Below, piece after piece: positions 36,196 through 45,205 of a stretch of 64,000 nt of DNA; position 1 is the stretch's first letter, and every line of letters begins with the position of its first letter. Source of the stretch: Microbacterium sorbitolivorans (GTDB lineage Bacteria > Actinomycetota > Actinomycetes > Actinomycetales > Microbacteriaceae); NCBI RefSeq assembly GCF_003327285.1, contig NZ_KZ848474.1:434001-498000 (forward strand). Direction: 5' to 3'. The notes below the pieces were generated by a model. It was not told where the DNA came from and made no database searches. It saw only the letters and a list, made by a program, of their open reading frames with translations. The position numbers and the translations under genes were made by a program.

Positions 36196-38015
36196 GAGGG
36201 GTCCTTCGCGATGCGCACCGTCAGGGCAGAGAGCCCGGTCACATCGATGTCGAGGCGCGTGAGCCGCGCGCCCCACGAGCGGGTGAGCATCGGATCCTCG
36301 AGCGCCTGCTCGACGAGCCGGGCGGGCGCCGCGCCGTCCCATTCGATCACGACGGACGGCGCCCCGTCGACGGGCGTGACGGTGCAGGATCCGGCACCGA
36401 GCTCGACGGATCCGGCCAGCAGCAGCCGGAACTCGGCCGCCCCGCCCTCGAGCTCCCACGAGTCGGCGATCGTGATGGATCCGTCGTGCGTGACGGTGCG
36501 GATCCACGACGCCAACCCCGGCACGTCATACGCGCCCACGAGGTCCATCGTGATCGAGCGCTCGCCGACGGCGACGTCGCGCGCGGCGTACGAGGCGCCC
36601 GGCAGCTGCCCGCGCCCGTTCACGAAGGGCACGCCGTGCCACTCGCTCTGCATCATCCACAGCTCGTACCTGGCGTCGCTGAAGGTGCGCGCGTCGTAGG
36701 TGGGGCGGCCGGCGTCGACGACGACGGGCACGCCGCCCGAGGCGACGATGACCGAGCCGACGTCGTTGTGGTTGTGGCTCTCGGCGTTGTGCCCGCCCTT
36801 CGTCGCGACCGCGAGATCGTCGTCGCGCACCACCAGCATCTGCGTCGACGGCAGCCAGACGCGCGCCGGTTGCGGATCCGCGCCGGGGCCGGCCGCGAGC
36901 CAGGCCGGATCCGCGATGCCGCGCACCGCGCGCCCGAGCCCGTCGACCTCCGCGACGGCGGGGCGGGCCGGATCCCGGTGCAGCGCCGCGAATTCGGCCG
37001 CGTCCCGCGCGCCGATGCGCGCCGCGGCGCGGTAGAGCGCGTGCCAGGGCTGCGGATCCGTCTGCCGCGCCTGCGCGTCCGAGACGTTGATGAACCACTC
37101 GCCCCCGAGGTGCATGCGGTGCGGGAAGGCGAGGGTCTCGCGCACGTTCGTGAGCGCGCCGGTCGCGTCGAGGCCCGTCGCGTGCGCGATCAGGTCGAGC
37201 GCCTCGACGAGGCGGCACGCGCCGTTCCACCAATAGGCGTAGCCCTCGTCGATCGCGCCGTCGTCGGGCAGAGCCGCGACGTAGTGGTCCATGCCCTCGA
37301 TCGCGAGCGAGAGCACGTGCGCGCGCTCGCCGCCGTCGAGAAACTGCAGCGCGGCGGCGATGACGTTGCCGTGGATCCACGGGTTCCAGTTGTTGACGTG
37401 CCCCGGCTCGCCGATCCAGCGCCAATCGCGGCGGGCGACGAACGGATCCAGCACCCGCGTGCGCGCCTCGTGCGCGAGCCGCGCGCGGAAGCCGGGGTAG
37501 CGCCGCTCGACGAGCTCGCCCGCGATCGCGTCGAGCCAGGCGAGCTGGCCGACGGCCTCGCCCGCGCCGAGGTCGACGTAGGGATCGGTCACGGTCGCGA
37601 GCACGGATCCGTGCCGCGCGAGGGTGTCGTCGTGCGCCGGCCAACACCACGACGACTGCTCGCAGAGCGCGATCGCGCCGTCGAGCGTCTCGTCGATCCA
37701 CTGCTCCTCGCCCGTCGCGGCCGCGAGCACGGCGACGCGCGTGAGGCGGTGCTGGCGCGCGAAGGCCGGGTGCTCCCAGTCGATGCGGTTGCCGTCGAGG
37801 TGGAAGCGCGCCGCGTTGCGCGCGAGGGGCTGCGGCCACGGCGTGCCGAGCTCGGCCTCGGCCCGGCCGCGGAAGGCGGCGAGCGTCGTGGGGTCGGCGT
37901 CGGCGAGGGATCCGGTGGGCAGTCCGCCGCGGACGAGCCCCGCGAGGGCGTCGGGCAGGGCGTCGTCGTTGACGCGGGCGAGCGCGGCGAGGGCGCGCGT
38001 GAGGGGACGAGTCAT
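36192..38015 (-). CDS. Heparinase II/III-like protein
   Basis: A 607-aa protein with an N-terminal alpha/alpha barrel and a C-terminal beta domain typical of heparinase II/III-type lyases. The diagnostic motif is TKGGHNAESHNHNDVGSVIV, and a basic WIHGNVIAA helix lies in the barrel. Such enzymes cleave uronate-containing glycans; the true substrate is unknown. No signal peptide is seen, so it acts inside the cell on imported oligosaccharides. The ATG at 38015 lies 7 bases after TATGAT (leaderless); an in-frame ATG at 38027 is less likely. Confidence 0.8.
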   Translation of the reverse strand: MTRPLTRALAALARVNDDALPDALAGLVRGGLPTGSLADADPTTLAAFRGRAEAELGTPWPQPLARNAARFHLDGNRIDWEHPAFARQHRLTRVAVLAAATGEEQWIDETLDGAIALCEQSSWCWPAHDDTLARHGSVLATVTDPYVDLGAGEAVGQLAWLDAIAGELVERRYPGFRARLAHEARTRVLDPFVARRDWRWIGEPGHVNNWNPWIHGNVIAAALQFLDGGERAHVLSLAIEGMDHYVAALPDDGAIDEGYAYWWNGACRLVEALDLIAHATGLDATGALTNVRETLAFPHRMHLGGEWFINVSDAQARQTDPQPWHALYRAAARIGARDAAEFAALHRDPARPAVAEVDGLGRAVRGIADPAWLAAGPGADPQPARVWLPSTQMLVVRDDDLAVATKGGHNAESHNHNDVGSVIVASGGVPVVVDAGRPTYDARTFSDARYELWMMQSEWHGVPFVNGRGQLPGASYAARDVAVGERSITMDLVGAYDVPGLASWIRTVTHDGSITIADSWELEGGAAEFRLLLAGSVELGAGSCTVTPVDGAPSVVIEWDGAAPARLVEQALEDPMLTRSWGARLTRLDIDVTGLSALTVRIAKDPS

Positions 38016-38115
38016 GAAAGTGATCATAAACGCTCATAACGATTCAGAGAAGCGTCACGTGGATCGAATCTGATTGATACGCTCAGGGAACACCTCGCAT
38101 TCAAAGGAGAATTCC
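38016..38115. promoter_or_regulatory. Divergent promoter/operator region of the polysaccharide locus
   Basis: On the minus strand TATGAT stands 7 bases before the heparinase-like ATG. GATCATAAACG (38022-38032) and a following CTCATAACGATT overlap it. On the plus side an AAAGGAG lies 7 bases before the DUF2264 GTG. The operator is probably read by the DeoR/LacI-type regulator. Confidence 0.5.
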
Positions 38116-39993
38116 GTGGCTTCCGAGACCGCCAGCTGGACCCGCGCCGATTGGGCCGCGTTCGCCGATCGCCTGCTCGAGGGCGCGATGGCGCACGCCT
38201 CGACGGGCCGCGGACGCATCACACCTCCCGGCGCCGAGGGCGGCTACGGCCACGACATCGACGGCCTCGAGGGCTTCGCCCGCACCTTCCTCCTCGCGGG
38301 CTTCCGCATCGCGGGCGAGCGCGGCGAGGGCGTCGACCACCTCATCGACTTCTACTCCGAGGGCATCCGCTCGGGCGTCGACCCCGAGGCCCCCGATCGC
38401 TGGGTGCGCCTCGAGGAGCACGGACAGGCGAAGGTCGAGGCGGCCTCTCTCGCCCTCATCCTCGACATGACGCGCCCCTGGATCTGGGACCGCCTCGACG
38501 AGACCACGCAGGCCCGCGTCATCGACTACCTCTCCCCCGCCGTCGGCGACGACACCTACCCCCGCACCAACTGGCTGTGGTTCCGCCTCGTCGTGCAGAC
38601 CTTCCTGCGCTCGGTCGGCGGCCCGTGGTCGCCGGAAGACGTCGAGGCCGACCTCGCGCTGCACGACAGCTTCGGCCGCGAGGGCGGCTGGATGTCCGAC
38701 GGCGACGAGCGCAGCTACGACCACTATGTCGGCTGGGCGCTGCACCTCTACCCCGTGCTGTGGGCGCGCATGACGGGCGCCGCCGAGCTCGCCGGCGACC
38801 GCGTCGTCCGCGACGCCGCGGCACTCGACCGCTTCCTGCAGGACGCGATCCACCTCGTCGGCGCCGACGGATCCCCCCTCCTCGAGGGCCGCAGCCTCAT
38901 CTACCGCTTCGCCGCCGCGGCGCCCTTCTGGGCCGGCGTCTTCGCCGAGGTTCCCTCGGTCTCGGCCGGCGCCCTGCGCCACGCGGCCGAGAAGATCGTG
39001 CGCCACTTCGACGAGCGCGGCGCGATCGTCGACGGCGTTTTGACGATGGGCTGGCACGACGAGTGGCGCCAGCTCGCGCAGGCATACTCGGGCCCCGGCT
39101 CGCCCTATTGGGCCTCGAAGGGCCTCCTCGGCCTCGCCCTCCCCGCCGATCACCCCGTGTGGGCGGCCCCCGCCGAGCCCCTCCCCGCCGAGCGGGGCGA
39201 CTTCGTCCGCGCGATCGCGGCGCCCGGCTGGGCCGTGAGCGCGGGTGACGGCATCGTGCGCGTCGCCAACCACGGCACCGACCACGCCTACGAGGGCGTC
39301 CTCATCGCCGACTCGCCGCTCTACGCGCGCATGGCCTATTCGACCGCGACGAGCCCGCTCCTCGACGAGCGCGGCTGGCGCGAGCCGCTCGAGCAGTCGA
39401 TCGCCCTCGTCGACGCCGCCGGGCGCGCCACGCACCGCGCCGCGATGGAGCTCATCGGCACCCGCGTCGAGGAGGGCGCCGCGATCGGCGTCTCGACCTG
39501 GCGCGCCCACACGATCGCCTTCGACGACAGCCAGGTCCGCCACGGATCCGGCCTCGCGGGCGACGCGGAGGTCCTCGGCCGCGTGACCGCCGTCACGGTC
39601 TCGCGCGGAACCCACGAGATCCGCCTCGCGCGCGTCGACGACGCGGCGGGCGAGCTGCGGATCCGCTGGGGCGGCTGGCCGGTCGCCGGCGCCGAGATCG
39701 AGACCCCCGGATCCGAAACCGTCGGATCCGGGGCCCGCGCCGCGGGGCTCACCAGCCGGATCCGCCCGATCGGCCGCGCGGCCGACGCGAGCGTCGTGCG
39801 CCGCGACGGCGCGAGCCCGCTCGGATCCGCCACCGCCGTTCCGGTGATCGAGGAACCCCTCGGCGCCGGCTGGCTCGCCACCGAGCTCGTGCTCGCGACC
39901 GGCACACCCGCCGAGGCGAGCTGTTCGATCGACCACGACGCCGTGGTCATCACGTGGCCCGACGGCCACACCACCCACGTCACCCTCCCCTGA
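38116..39993 (+). CDS. DUF2264 domain protein
   Basis: A 625-aa member of the DUF2264 family, whose proteins have an alpha/alpha-barrel and cluster with glycan-degradation genes. Recognisable parts are LEGFARTFLLAGFRIAGERG, NWLWFRLVVQTFLRSVGGPW and DGDERSYDHYVGWALHLYP. The GTG at 38116 follows AAAGGAG; an upstream in-frame ATG at 38074 lies in the promoter. No signal peptide is visible. It leads an operon with an ABC importer and is divergent from the heparinase-like gene, so joint degradation of one oligosaccharide is likely. Confidence 0.82.
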   Translation: MASETASWTRADWAAFADRLLEGAMAHASTGRGRITPPGAEGGYGHDIDGLEGFARTFLLAGFRIAGERGEGVDHLIDFYSEGIRSGVDPEAPDRWVRLEEHGQAKVEAASLALILDMTRPWIWDRLDETTQARVIDYLSPAVGDDTYPRTNWLWFRLVVQTFLRSVGGPWSPEDVEADLALHDSFGREGGWMSDGDERSYDHYVGWALHLYPVLWARMTGAAELAGDRVVRDAAALDRFLQDAIHLVGADGSPLLEGRSLIYRFAAAAPFWAGVFAEVPSVSAGALRHAAEKIVRHFDERGAIVDGVLTMGWHDEWRQLAQAYSGPGSPYWASKGLLGLALPADHPVWAAPAEPLPAERGDFVRAIAAPGWAVSAGDGIVRVANHGTDHAYEGVLIADSPLYARMAYSTATSPLLDERGWREPLEQSIALVDAAGRATHRAAMELIGTRVEEGAAIGVSTWRAHTIAFDDSQVRHGSGLAGDAEVLGRVTAVTVSRGTHEIRLARVDDAAGELRIRWGGWPVAGAEIETPGSETVGSGARAAGLTSRIRPIGRAADASVVRRDGASPLGSATAVPVIEEPLGAGWLATELVLATGTPAEASCSIDHDAVVITWPDGHTTHVTLP

Positions 39994-40042
39994 ACCCACA
40001 GCAGTTTCCCCCAGCAATTCCCTGCAGCGAAGGAGCAGCACC

Positions 40043-41329
40043 ATGAAGCGCATCATCACCGTTACCGCCGGTCTCACGATCGGCGCCCTCGCCCTCGCCG
40101 GATGTTCGAGCGGCGGCGGAAACTCGAGCGACGGCGTCGCCGAGGACGGATCCCTCACCCTGACGCTCTCGGCGTGGAGCGTCGCGACGACCCCCGAGTT
40201 CCAGCTTCTCGCCGACGCGTTCCACGAGAAGAACCCGAACGTCACCGTCGAGGTCAAGGACTACGACCCCGCCGAGTACAACACCCTCCTCACGACCGAC
40301 CTCGCGGCCGGCAAGGGCCCGGACATCATCACGCAGAAGGAGGTCAAGTTCCTGACCACCTTCCAGGAGGGTGGCCAGCTGCTCGACGTGTCCGACGTTG
40401 CCCTGCCCGACGGCATCGGCGGCGCCGACTCGTACACCGTCGACGGCACCGCGTACGCGACCCCCTACCGCCAGGACTCGTGGGTTCTCTTCTACAACAA
40501 GGACCTCTTCGAGCAGGCGGGCGTCGACGCCCCCGACGGATCCTGGACCTGGGACGACTACGACGCCGCGGCCGAGGAGCTCACCGCGAACCTCGACGGC
40601 GCCAAGGGTGCCTACGAGCACAGCTGGCAGTCGACCCTGCAGGGCTTCGCCAACGCGCAGAACGGCGCCGACATCCTCGCCGGCGACTACGGCTACATGA
40701 AGCCGTTCTACGAGCGCGTGCTCAAGCTGCAGGACGACGGCGCGCAGGAGTCGTTCAACACCGTCACCGCGAACCAGCTGACCTACCAGGGCGAGTTCGG
40801 CAAGCAGAAGACGGCCATGCTGCCCATGGGTTCGTGGTTCGTCGCGACCCTCATCGCGCAGCAGGCCTCGGGCGACGCCGACGACTTCGAGTGGGGCATC
40901 GCTCCCGCGCCGCAGCTCGACGCCTCGACGACCGGAACCGACGCGACCCCCGTCACCTTCGGCGACCCGACCGGCTTCGGCATCAACGCGAACATCAACG
41001 AGGACAAGGTCGACGCGGCCAAGGAATTCCTCGCCTTCGCCGCGAGCGAGGAGGCCGCGACGGCCCTCGCCGAGATCGGTATCACCCCGGCGCTGCTGAC
41101 CGACCCGGTCGTCGACGCCTACTTCGCCACGGAGGGCGCCCCGCAGGACGAGCTGTCGAAGTTCGCCGTGCAGACCCACGAGACGCTCCCCGAGAACCCG
41201 GCATCGAACAAGACCGCCGCGGTCCAGAACATCCTGAACGACATGCACTCGGCGATCCTCTCCGAGTCGACGTCCGTTGACGACGCAATCGCCGAGGCCG
41301 AGAGCCGCGTGGCGAGCGAGGTCGGCTAA
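40043..41329 (+). CDS. ABC sugar importer, lipoprotein solute-binding protein (second system)
   Basis: A 428-aa carbohydrate-binding lipoprotein. The signal peptide MKRIITVTAGLTIGALALAGC ends in a lipobox, followed by a Ser/Gly linker. The mature domain has LTLSAWSVATTPEFQLLADAF and KEFLAFAASEEAATAL, typical of family 1 binding proteins. AAGGAG stands before the ATG. It belongs to the DUF2264 operon, and its ligand is probably the glycan handled by that locus. Confidence 0.92.
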   Translation: MKRIITVTAGLTIGALALAGCSSGGGNSSDGVAEDGSLTLTLSAWSVATTPEFQLLADAFHEKNPNVTVEVKDYDPAEYNTLLTTDLAAGKGPDIITQKEVKFLTTFQEGGQLLDVSDVALPDGIGGADSYTVDGTAYATPYRQDSWVLFYNKDLFEQAGVDAPDGSWTWDDYDAAAEELTANLDGAKGAYEHSWQSTLQGFANAQNGADILAGDYGYMKPFYERVLKLQDDGAQESFNTVTANQLTYQGEFGKQKTAMLPMGSWFVATLIAQQASGDADDFEWGIAPAPQLDASTTGTDATPVTFGDPTGFGINANINEDKVDAAKEFLAFAASEEAATALAEIGITPALLTDPVVDAYFATEGAPQDELSKFAVQTHETLPENPASNKTAAVQNILNDMHSAILSESTSVDDAIAEAESRVASEVG

Positions 41330-41339
41330 CACCCCTTTC

Positions 41340-41370
41340 CCCGGGCCCCCTCGCGACGAGGGGGCCCGGG
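41340..41370 (+). terminator. Hairpin between the second binding-protein gene and its permeases
   Basis: CCCGGGCCCCCTCG (41340-41353) and CGAGGGGGCCCGGG (41357-41370) flank a 3-base loop. There is no T tract. This probably balances expression in the same way as the palindrome at 26272-26307. Confidence 0.78.
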
Positions 41371-41389
41371 ATCCCCCTCGAGGAGCACC

Positions 41390-42307
41390 ATGACCACCAC
41401 CGCGACGCCACAGCGTGCCACGCGCCGGCGATCCCGCCTGAGGATGCGGAACACCCTTCTCGGGTGGAGTTTCATCCTGCCGAACTTCCTCGGCTTCGCC
41501 ACGCTCACGGTCGTGCCCGTGATCGTGCTGTTCTACATGTCGCTGACGAGCTGGAACATCTTCGGATCCAGCCAGTTCATCGGCATCGACAACTTCGTGC
41601 GCCTCGCCAAGGACGCGAGCTTCCGCACGTCGTTCGTCAACACCCTCTACTACTCGGTGATGCACATCCCGCTGACGATCGTCGTCTCGCTCGGGCTGGC
41701 GCTGCTGCTGAACAACAAGCTGCGCGGCGTCGCCTTCTTCCGCACCGCCGCCTTCTTCCCCTACATCACGTCGATCGTCGCGATCGCGCTCGTGTGGAAC
41801 CTGCTGTTCAGCCCCGACTACGGCCCCATCAACGAGATCCTGCGCGCCATCGGCATCTCGAACCCGCCCGGGTGGCTCACCTCGGCGAACTGGTCGATGC
41901 CCGCCGTCGTCATCATCAGCACGTGGCGCGACATGGGCTATTACATGGTGCTCTTCCTCGCCGCGCTGCAGACGGTGCCGCGCGAGCTGCACGAGGCGGC
42001 CCGCATGGACGGCGCGAACGTCTTCGAGCGCTTCTGGAACGTCACCCTGCCGAGCCTGCGCCCCACGATGTTCTTCGTCACCGTCATGCTGACGATCAAC
42101 TCGTTCAAGATCTTTGACCTGATCCTCGTGCTCACGAACGGCGGCCCCGGCCAGTCGACCATGGTGATCAGCCAGTTCATCTACCGCAAGGGCTTTGAAG
42201 AGAACGACTTCGGCTACGCCTCGGCGGCGTCCGTGGTGCTGTTCCTGCTCTGCATCATCGTCACGATCGTGCAGTTCATGTGGAACCAGAGGAAGAGTGC
42301 GCGATGA
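41390..42307 (+). CDS. ABC sugar importer, permease 1 (second system)
   Basis: A 305-aa MalF/UgpA-type permease with about six membrane segments and the EAA motif EAARMDGANVFERFW. The N-terminus is basic (RRRSRLRMRN). AGGAG precedes the ATG. The gene overlaps the next permease by 4 bases (ATGA). Confidence 0.93.
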   Translation: MTTTATPQRATRRRSRLRMRNTLLGWSFILPNFLGFATLTVVPVIVLFYMSLTSWNIFGSSQFIGIDNFVRLAKDASFRTSFVNTLYYSVMHIPLTIVVSLGLALLLNNKLRGVAFFRTAAFFPYITSIVAIALVWNLLFSPDYGPINEILRAIGISNPPGWLTSANWSMPAVVIISTWRDMGYYMVLFLAALQTVPRELHEAARMDGANVFERFWNVTLPSLRPTMFFVTVMLTINSFKIFDLILVLTNGGPGQSTMVISQFIYRKGFEENDFGYASAASVVLFLLCIIVTIVQFMWNQRKSAR

Positions 42308-43218
42308 GTGAAACGATGACCCTCGTCAGCCCGCAGCCCAGGCGCGCGCGGCTCTCGGTCGAGCCGGGCCACCGCCCGCGCCCCGCCGGATCCGGTGGTC
42401 GGATCGCCGGACGCGTCGTGCTCTACACCGTCCTCATCGTCGCCGCCGCCGCGATGCTCACCCCGTTCTTCTGGATGGTGATGAGCTCGCTCAAGGACGC
42501 CAACTCGGTGTTCTCGGTTCCGGTGCGATGGATCCCCGAAGTCTTCGTCTGGGAGAACTACGTCGAGATCTGGACGCGAAGCGACATCGGCACCTGGATC
42601 CGCAACACCCTGATCCTCTCGGTGACGGTCACGGCCCTGCAGGTGCTCACCGGATCCTTCGCCGCCTACGGCTTCTCGCGCATCACCTTCCCCGGCCGCA
42701 ACCTGCTCTTCCTGCTCTACGTCGCGACCATCGCGGTGCCGTGGCAGTCGTACATGATCCCGCAGTTCATCCTGCTGTCGAACGCGGGCGTCGCGAACAC
42801 GCTCTGGTCGATCATCCTGCTGCAGGCGTTCGGCGCGTTCGGCGTCTTCCTCATGAAGCAGTTCTACGAGACCGTGCCGGAGGACCTGTCCGAGGCCGCG
42901 CGCCTCGACGGCCTCAGCGAGTACGGCATCTGGTGGCGCATCATGCTGCCGCTGTCGGTTCCCGCGATCGCGAGCCTGTCGCTGTTGACGTTCGTCAACA
43001 CGTGGAACGACTACCTCGGCCCCCTGATTTACCTGCGCGACTCGAGCCTGTGGACGATGCAGCTGGGTCTGAAGAACTTCGTCTCGAGCCTCTACGACAC
43101 CGACTACGGCGTGCTCTTCGCGGGCCTCGTGATCTCGGTCGTGCCGATCGCCGTGATCTTCCTGCTCGGCCAGCGGTTCTTCGTCGAGGGCATCGCGACG
43201 AGCGGCATGAAGGGCTGA
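42304..43218 (+). CDS. ABC sugar importer, permease 2 (second system)
   Basis: A 304-aa MalG/UgpE-type permease with the EAA motif EAARLDGLSEYGIWW and about six membrane segments. The ATG at 42304 overlaps the previous stop. A longer frame would intrude on permease 1. No ATPase gene follows, so the system must use an ATP-binding subunit encoded elsewhere, as with MsiK in related bacteria. Confidence 0.92.
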   Translation: MSETMTLVSPQPRRARLSVEPGHRPRPAGSGGRIAGRVVLYTVLIVAAAAMLTPFFWMVMSSLKDANSVFSVPVRWIPEVFVWENYVEIWTRSDIGTWIRNTLILSVTVTALQVLTGSFAAYGFSRITFPGRNLLFLLYVATIAVPWQSYMIPQFILLSNAGVANTLWSIILLQAFGAFGVFLMKQFYETVPEDLSEAARLDGLSEYGIWWRIMLPLSVPAIASLSLLTFVNTWNDYLGPLIYLRDSSLWTMQLGLKNFVSSLYDTDYGVLFAGLVISVVPIAVIFLLGQRFFVEGIATSGMKG

Positions 43219-43220
43219 CG

Positions 43221-43883
43221 ATGAAGCGCATCCCGCACAGCGTGTACTCGACGCTCTTCGGCGTCGTGCACCTCGCGCTCGGCATCAACTTCTCGCTCGC
43301 TCTCGTGGCGCTGCCGTTCCTGGTGCTGCTCGTGACGACGGATCCCTCGCTTGCCTGGCCGGTGCTCGCCCTCGCGGCGGTGCCGGCCGGCATGGGGATC
43401 GCGGCGGCCTTCGGCACGTTCCGCGAGCACGCCGACGGCGAGCCCTCGGTGTTCCGCACCTTCTTCCGCCAGCTCGGCCGCACGTGGAAGCAGTCGCTCG
43501 CGCTCTCGGCGCTCGTCGTCGCGATCGTCGTGGTCGCGGCCGTCGACGTGTTCGTGCTCGTGCCGACCGGCCCCGGCGCCATCGCCGCTCCCCTGCTCGT
43601 GATCGTCGCTCTGCTCGCGCTCGCGACCGGCATCGTCGGCTTCGCCGCGATCGCCGAGGATCCGAAGGCGCGGATCCGCGATGTGGTGCGGATCTCGCTA
43701 CTGATCGCGGTGCGCCGCTGGCCGTTCACGCTCGCCTCGTTCGCCGTCATCGCCGTGCAGGCCGCCGTCATCACGCAGGCCCCCGCCCTCGGGATCGGCC
43801 TCACGGCCGCCGCCTGCCTCTACGTCGTCTGGGCCGGATCGCGCTACTCGCTGCGCCCCGCCCTGCGCCCCGTTACCCCGTAA
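43221..43883 (+). CDS. YesL family (DUF624) membrane protein
   Basis: A 220-aa protein with about five membrane segments and a YesL-like start (MKRIPHSVYSTLFGVVHLALGINF). YesL/DUF624 genes accompany polysaccharide-use ABC transporters in firmicutes and actinobacteria; their precise role is unknown. It begins 2 bases after the permease stop. Confidence 0.82.
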   Translation: MKRIPHSVYSTLFGVVHLALGINFSLALVALPFLVLLVTTDPSLAWPVLALAAVPAGMGIAAAFGTFREHADGEPSVFRTFFRQLGRTWKQSLALSALVVAIVVVAAVDVFVLVPTGPGAIAAPLLVIVALLALATGIVGFAAIAEDPKARIRDVVRISLLIAVRRWPFTLASFAVIAVQAAVITQAPALGIGLTAAACLYVVWAGSRYSLRPALRPVTP

Positions 43884-43892
43884 GGACCGCTC

Positions 43893-44894
43893 ATGTCCAC
43901 CCTGCCCCGCGTGCTCAGCGCCGTCGGATCCGGCGCCTTCACGCCCGAGTCCGAGGCGCACCTCGCCCGCGAACTCGCGGCCCACGGCGAGCTGATCGCG
44001 ACCATCGACAGCTTCGACACCGACGAGGCGCGAGCAGCCCTCAAGGTCGCCGAGGTGCTCGTGACCGGCTGGCGCACGCCCCTCATCGACGCGGCGGTTC
44101 TCGACGCGGCCCCGAACCTCACCCGGATCCTGCACATCGCCGGATCCGTGAAGGAGCAGTTCACCCCCGAGATCTGGGAGCGCGGCATCGAGGTCAGCTC
44201 GGCCGTCGACGCCAACGCCGTGCCCGTCGCCGAGTTCACGCTCGCGGCGATCCTCATGGCGAACAAGCGGGTCGTCCAGATCGCGCGCGACTACCGCGAG
44301 CAACGCCGCCTCATCGACCAAGCCGGGCTTGGCGTCGTCGGCAGCTATCGCCGCCGTGTCGGAGTCGTCGGCGCATCGCGTATCGGACGCCGCGTCGTGG
44401 AGCTGCTGCGCCCGTTCGACCTCGAGGTCGTGCTGTTCGACCCGACCCTGTCTTCCGCGGAAGTCGAGGCCATCGGCGCGCATTCGGTCACGCTCGAGGA
44501 GCTGTGCGCGACGAGCGACGTCGTGACGGTGCACGCGCCGTCGCTCCCGGCGACCCGCGGGATGATTTCGGCCGCGCTCATCGACTCGATGCCGGCCGGA
44601 TCCGCCCTCATCAACACCTCGCGCGGCGACGTGATTGACCAGGAAGCGCTGACCGCACGCGTGCTGCGCGGCGACCTCTACGCCTACCTAGACGTGACGG
44701 TGCCGTGGTCGCTGCCGGCGGATCACCCGCTCTACGACCACCCGAACGCGTTCCTCACGCCGCACATCGCCGGATCCGTCGGCACCGAGGTCGACCGCAT
44801 GATCGACCAGCAGATCGCCGAGCTCGACCGCATCGCCCGGGGCGAGGCCCTTGCCCACCCCGTGCGCTACGAGTCGCTGGTGACGGCGGCGTAA
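43893..44894 (+). CDS. D-isomer-specific 2-hydroxyacid dehydrogenase
   Basis: A 333-aa NAD(P)-dependent dehydrogenase of the D-2-hydroxyacid family. The Rossmann motif is VGVVGASRIGRRVVELLRPF. Typical catalytic segments follow: INTSRGDVIDQEAL and, near the end, a VTPHIAGS-like LTPHIAGSVGTE with the catalytic His. The family includes phosphoglycerate and glyoxylate reductases. As the last gene of a polysaccharide operon, it may act on a sugar acid product (inference). Its stop abuts repeat array 3. Confidence 0.88.
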   Translation: MSTLPRVLSAVGSGAFTPESEAHLARELAAHGELIATIDSFDTDEARAALKVAEVLVTGWRTPLIDAAVLDAAPNLTRILHIAGSVKEQFTPEIWERGIEVSSAVDANAVPVAEFTLAAILMANKRVVQIARDYREQRRLIDQAGLGVVGSYRRRVGVVGASRIGRRVVELLRPFDLEVVLFDPTLSSAEVEAIGAHSVTLEELCATSDVVTVHAPSLPATRGMISAALIDSMPAGSALINTSRGDVIDQEALTARVLRGDLYAYLDVTVPWSLPADHPLYDHPNAFLTPHIAGSVGTEVDRMIDQQIAELDRIARGEALAHPVRYESLVTAA

Positions 44895-44898
44895 TTCC

Positions 44899-45200
44899 GG
44901 CCACAACTGGGACACGCTTTGGTGCGTGTCCCAGTTGTGGTGGGAATGGCGGCCTCATTCCCGCACGAAGTGGGACATGCCCTGGGGTGTGTCCCAGTTG
45001 TGGTGGGAATAGCGCCGCCATAACCGCACTAAGTGGGACATGCCCTGGGGTGTGTCCCAGTTGTGGTGGGAATAGCGCCGCCATAACCGCACTAAGTGGG
45101 ACATGCCCTGGGGTGTGTCCCAGTTGTGGTGGGAATGGCGGCCTCATTCCCGCACTAAGTGGGACACGCCCCGAGGCGTGTCCCACTTGTGGCCGGAATG
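44899..45200. repeat. Palindromic 63-bp repeat array 3 (four units plus two halves)
   Basis: Same unit family. Two adjacent units, starting near 44988 and 45051, are identical over 63 bp, which shows a recent unit duplication. The array fills the space between the convergent dehydrogenase and GH3 genes and nearly touches both stops. Confidence 0.92.
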
Positions 45201-45205
45201 AGGAG

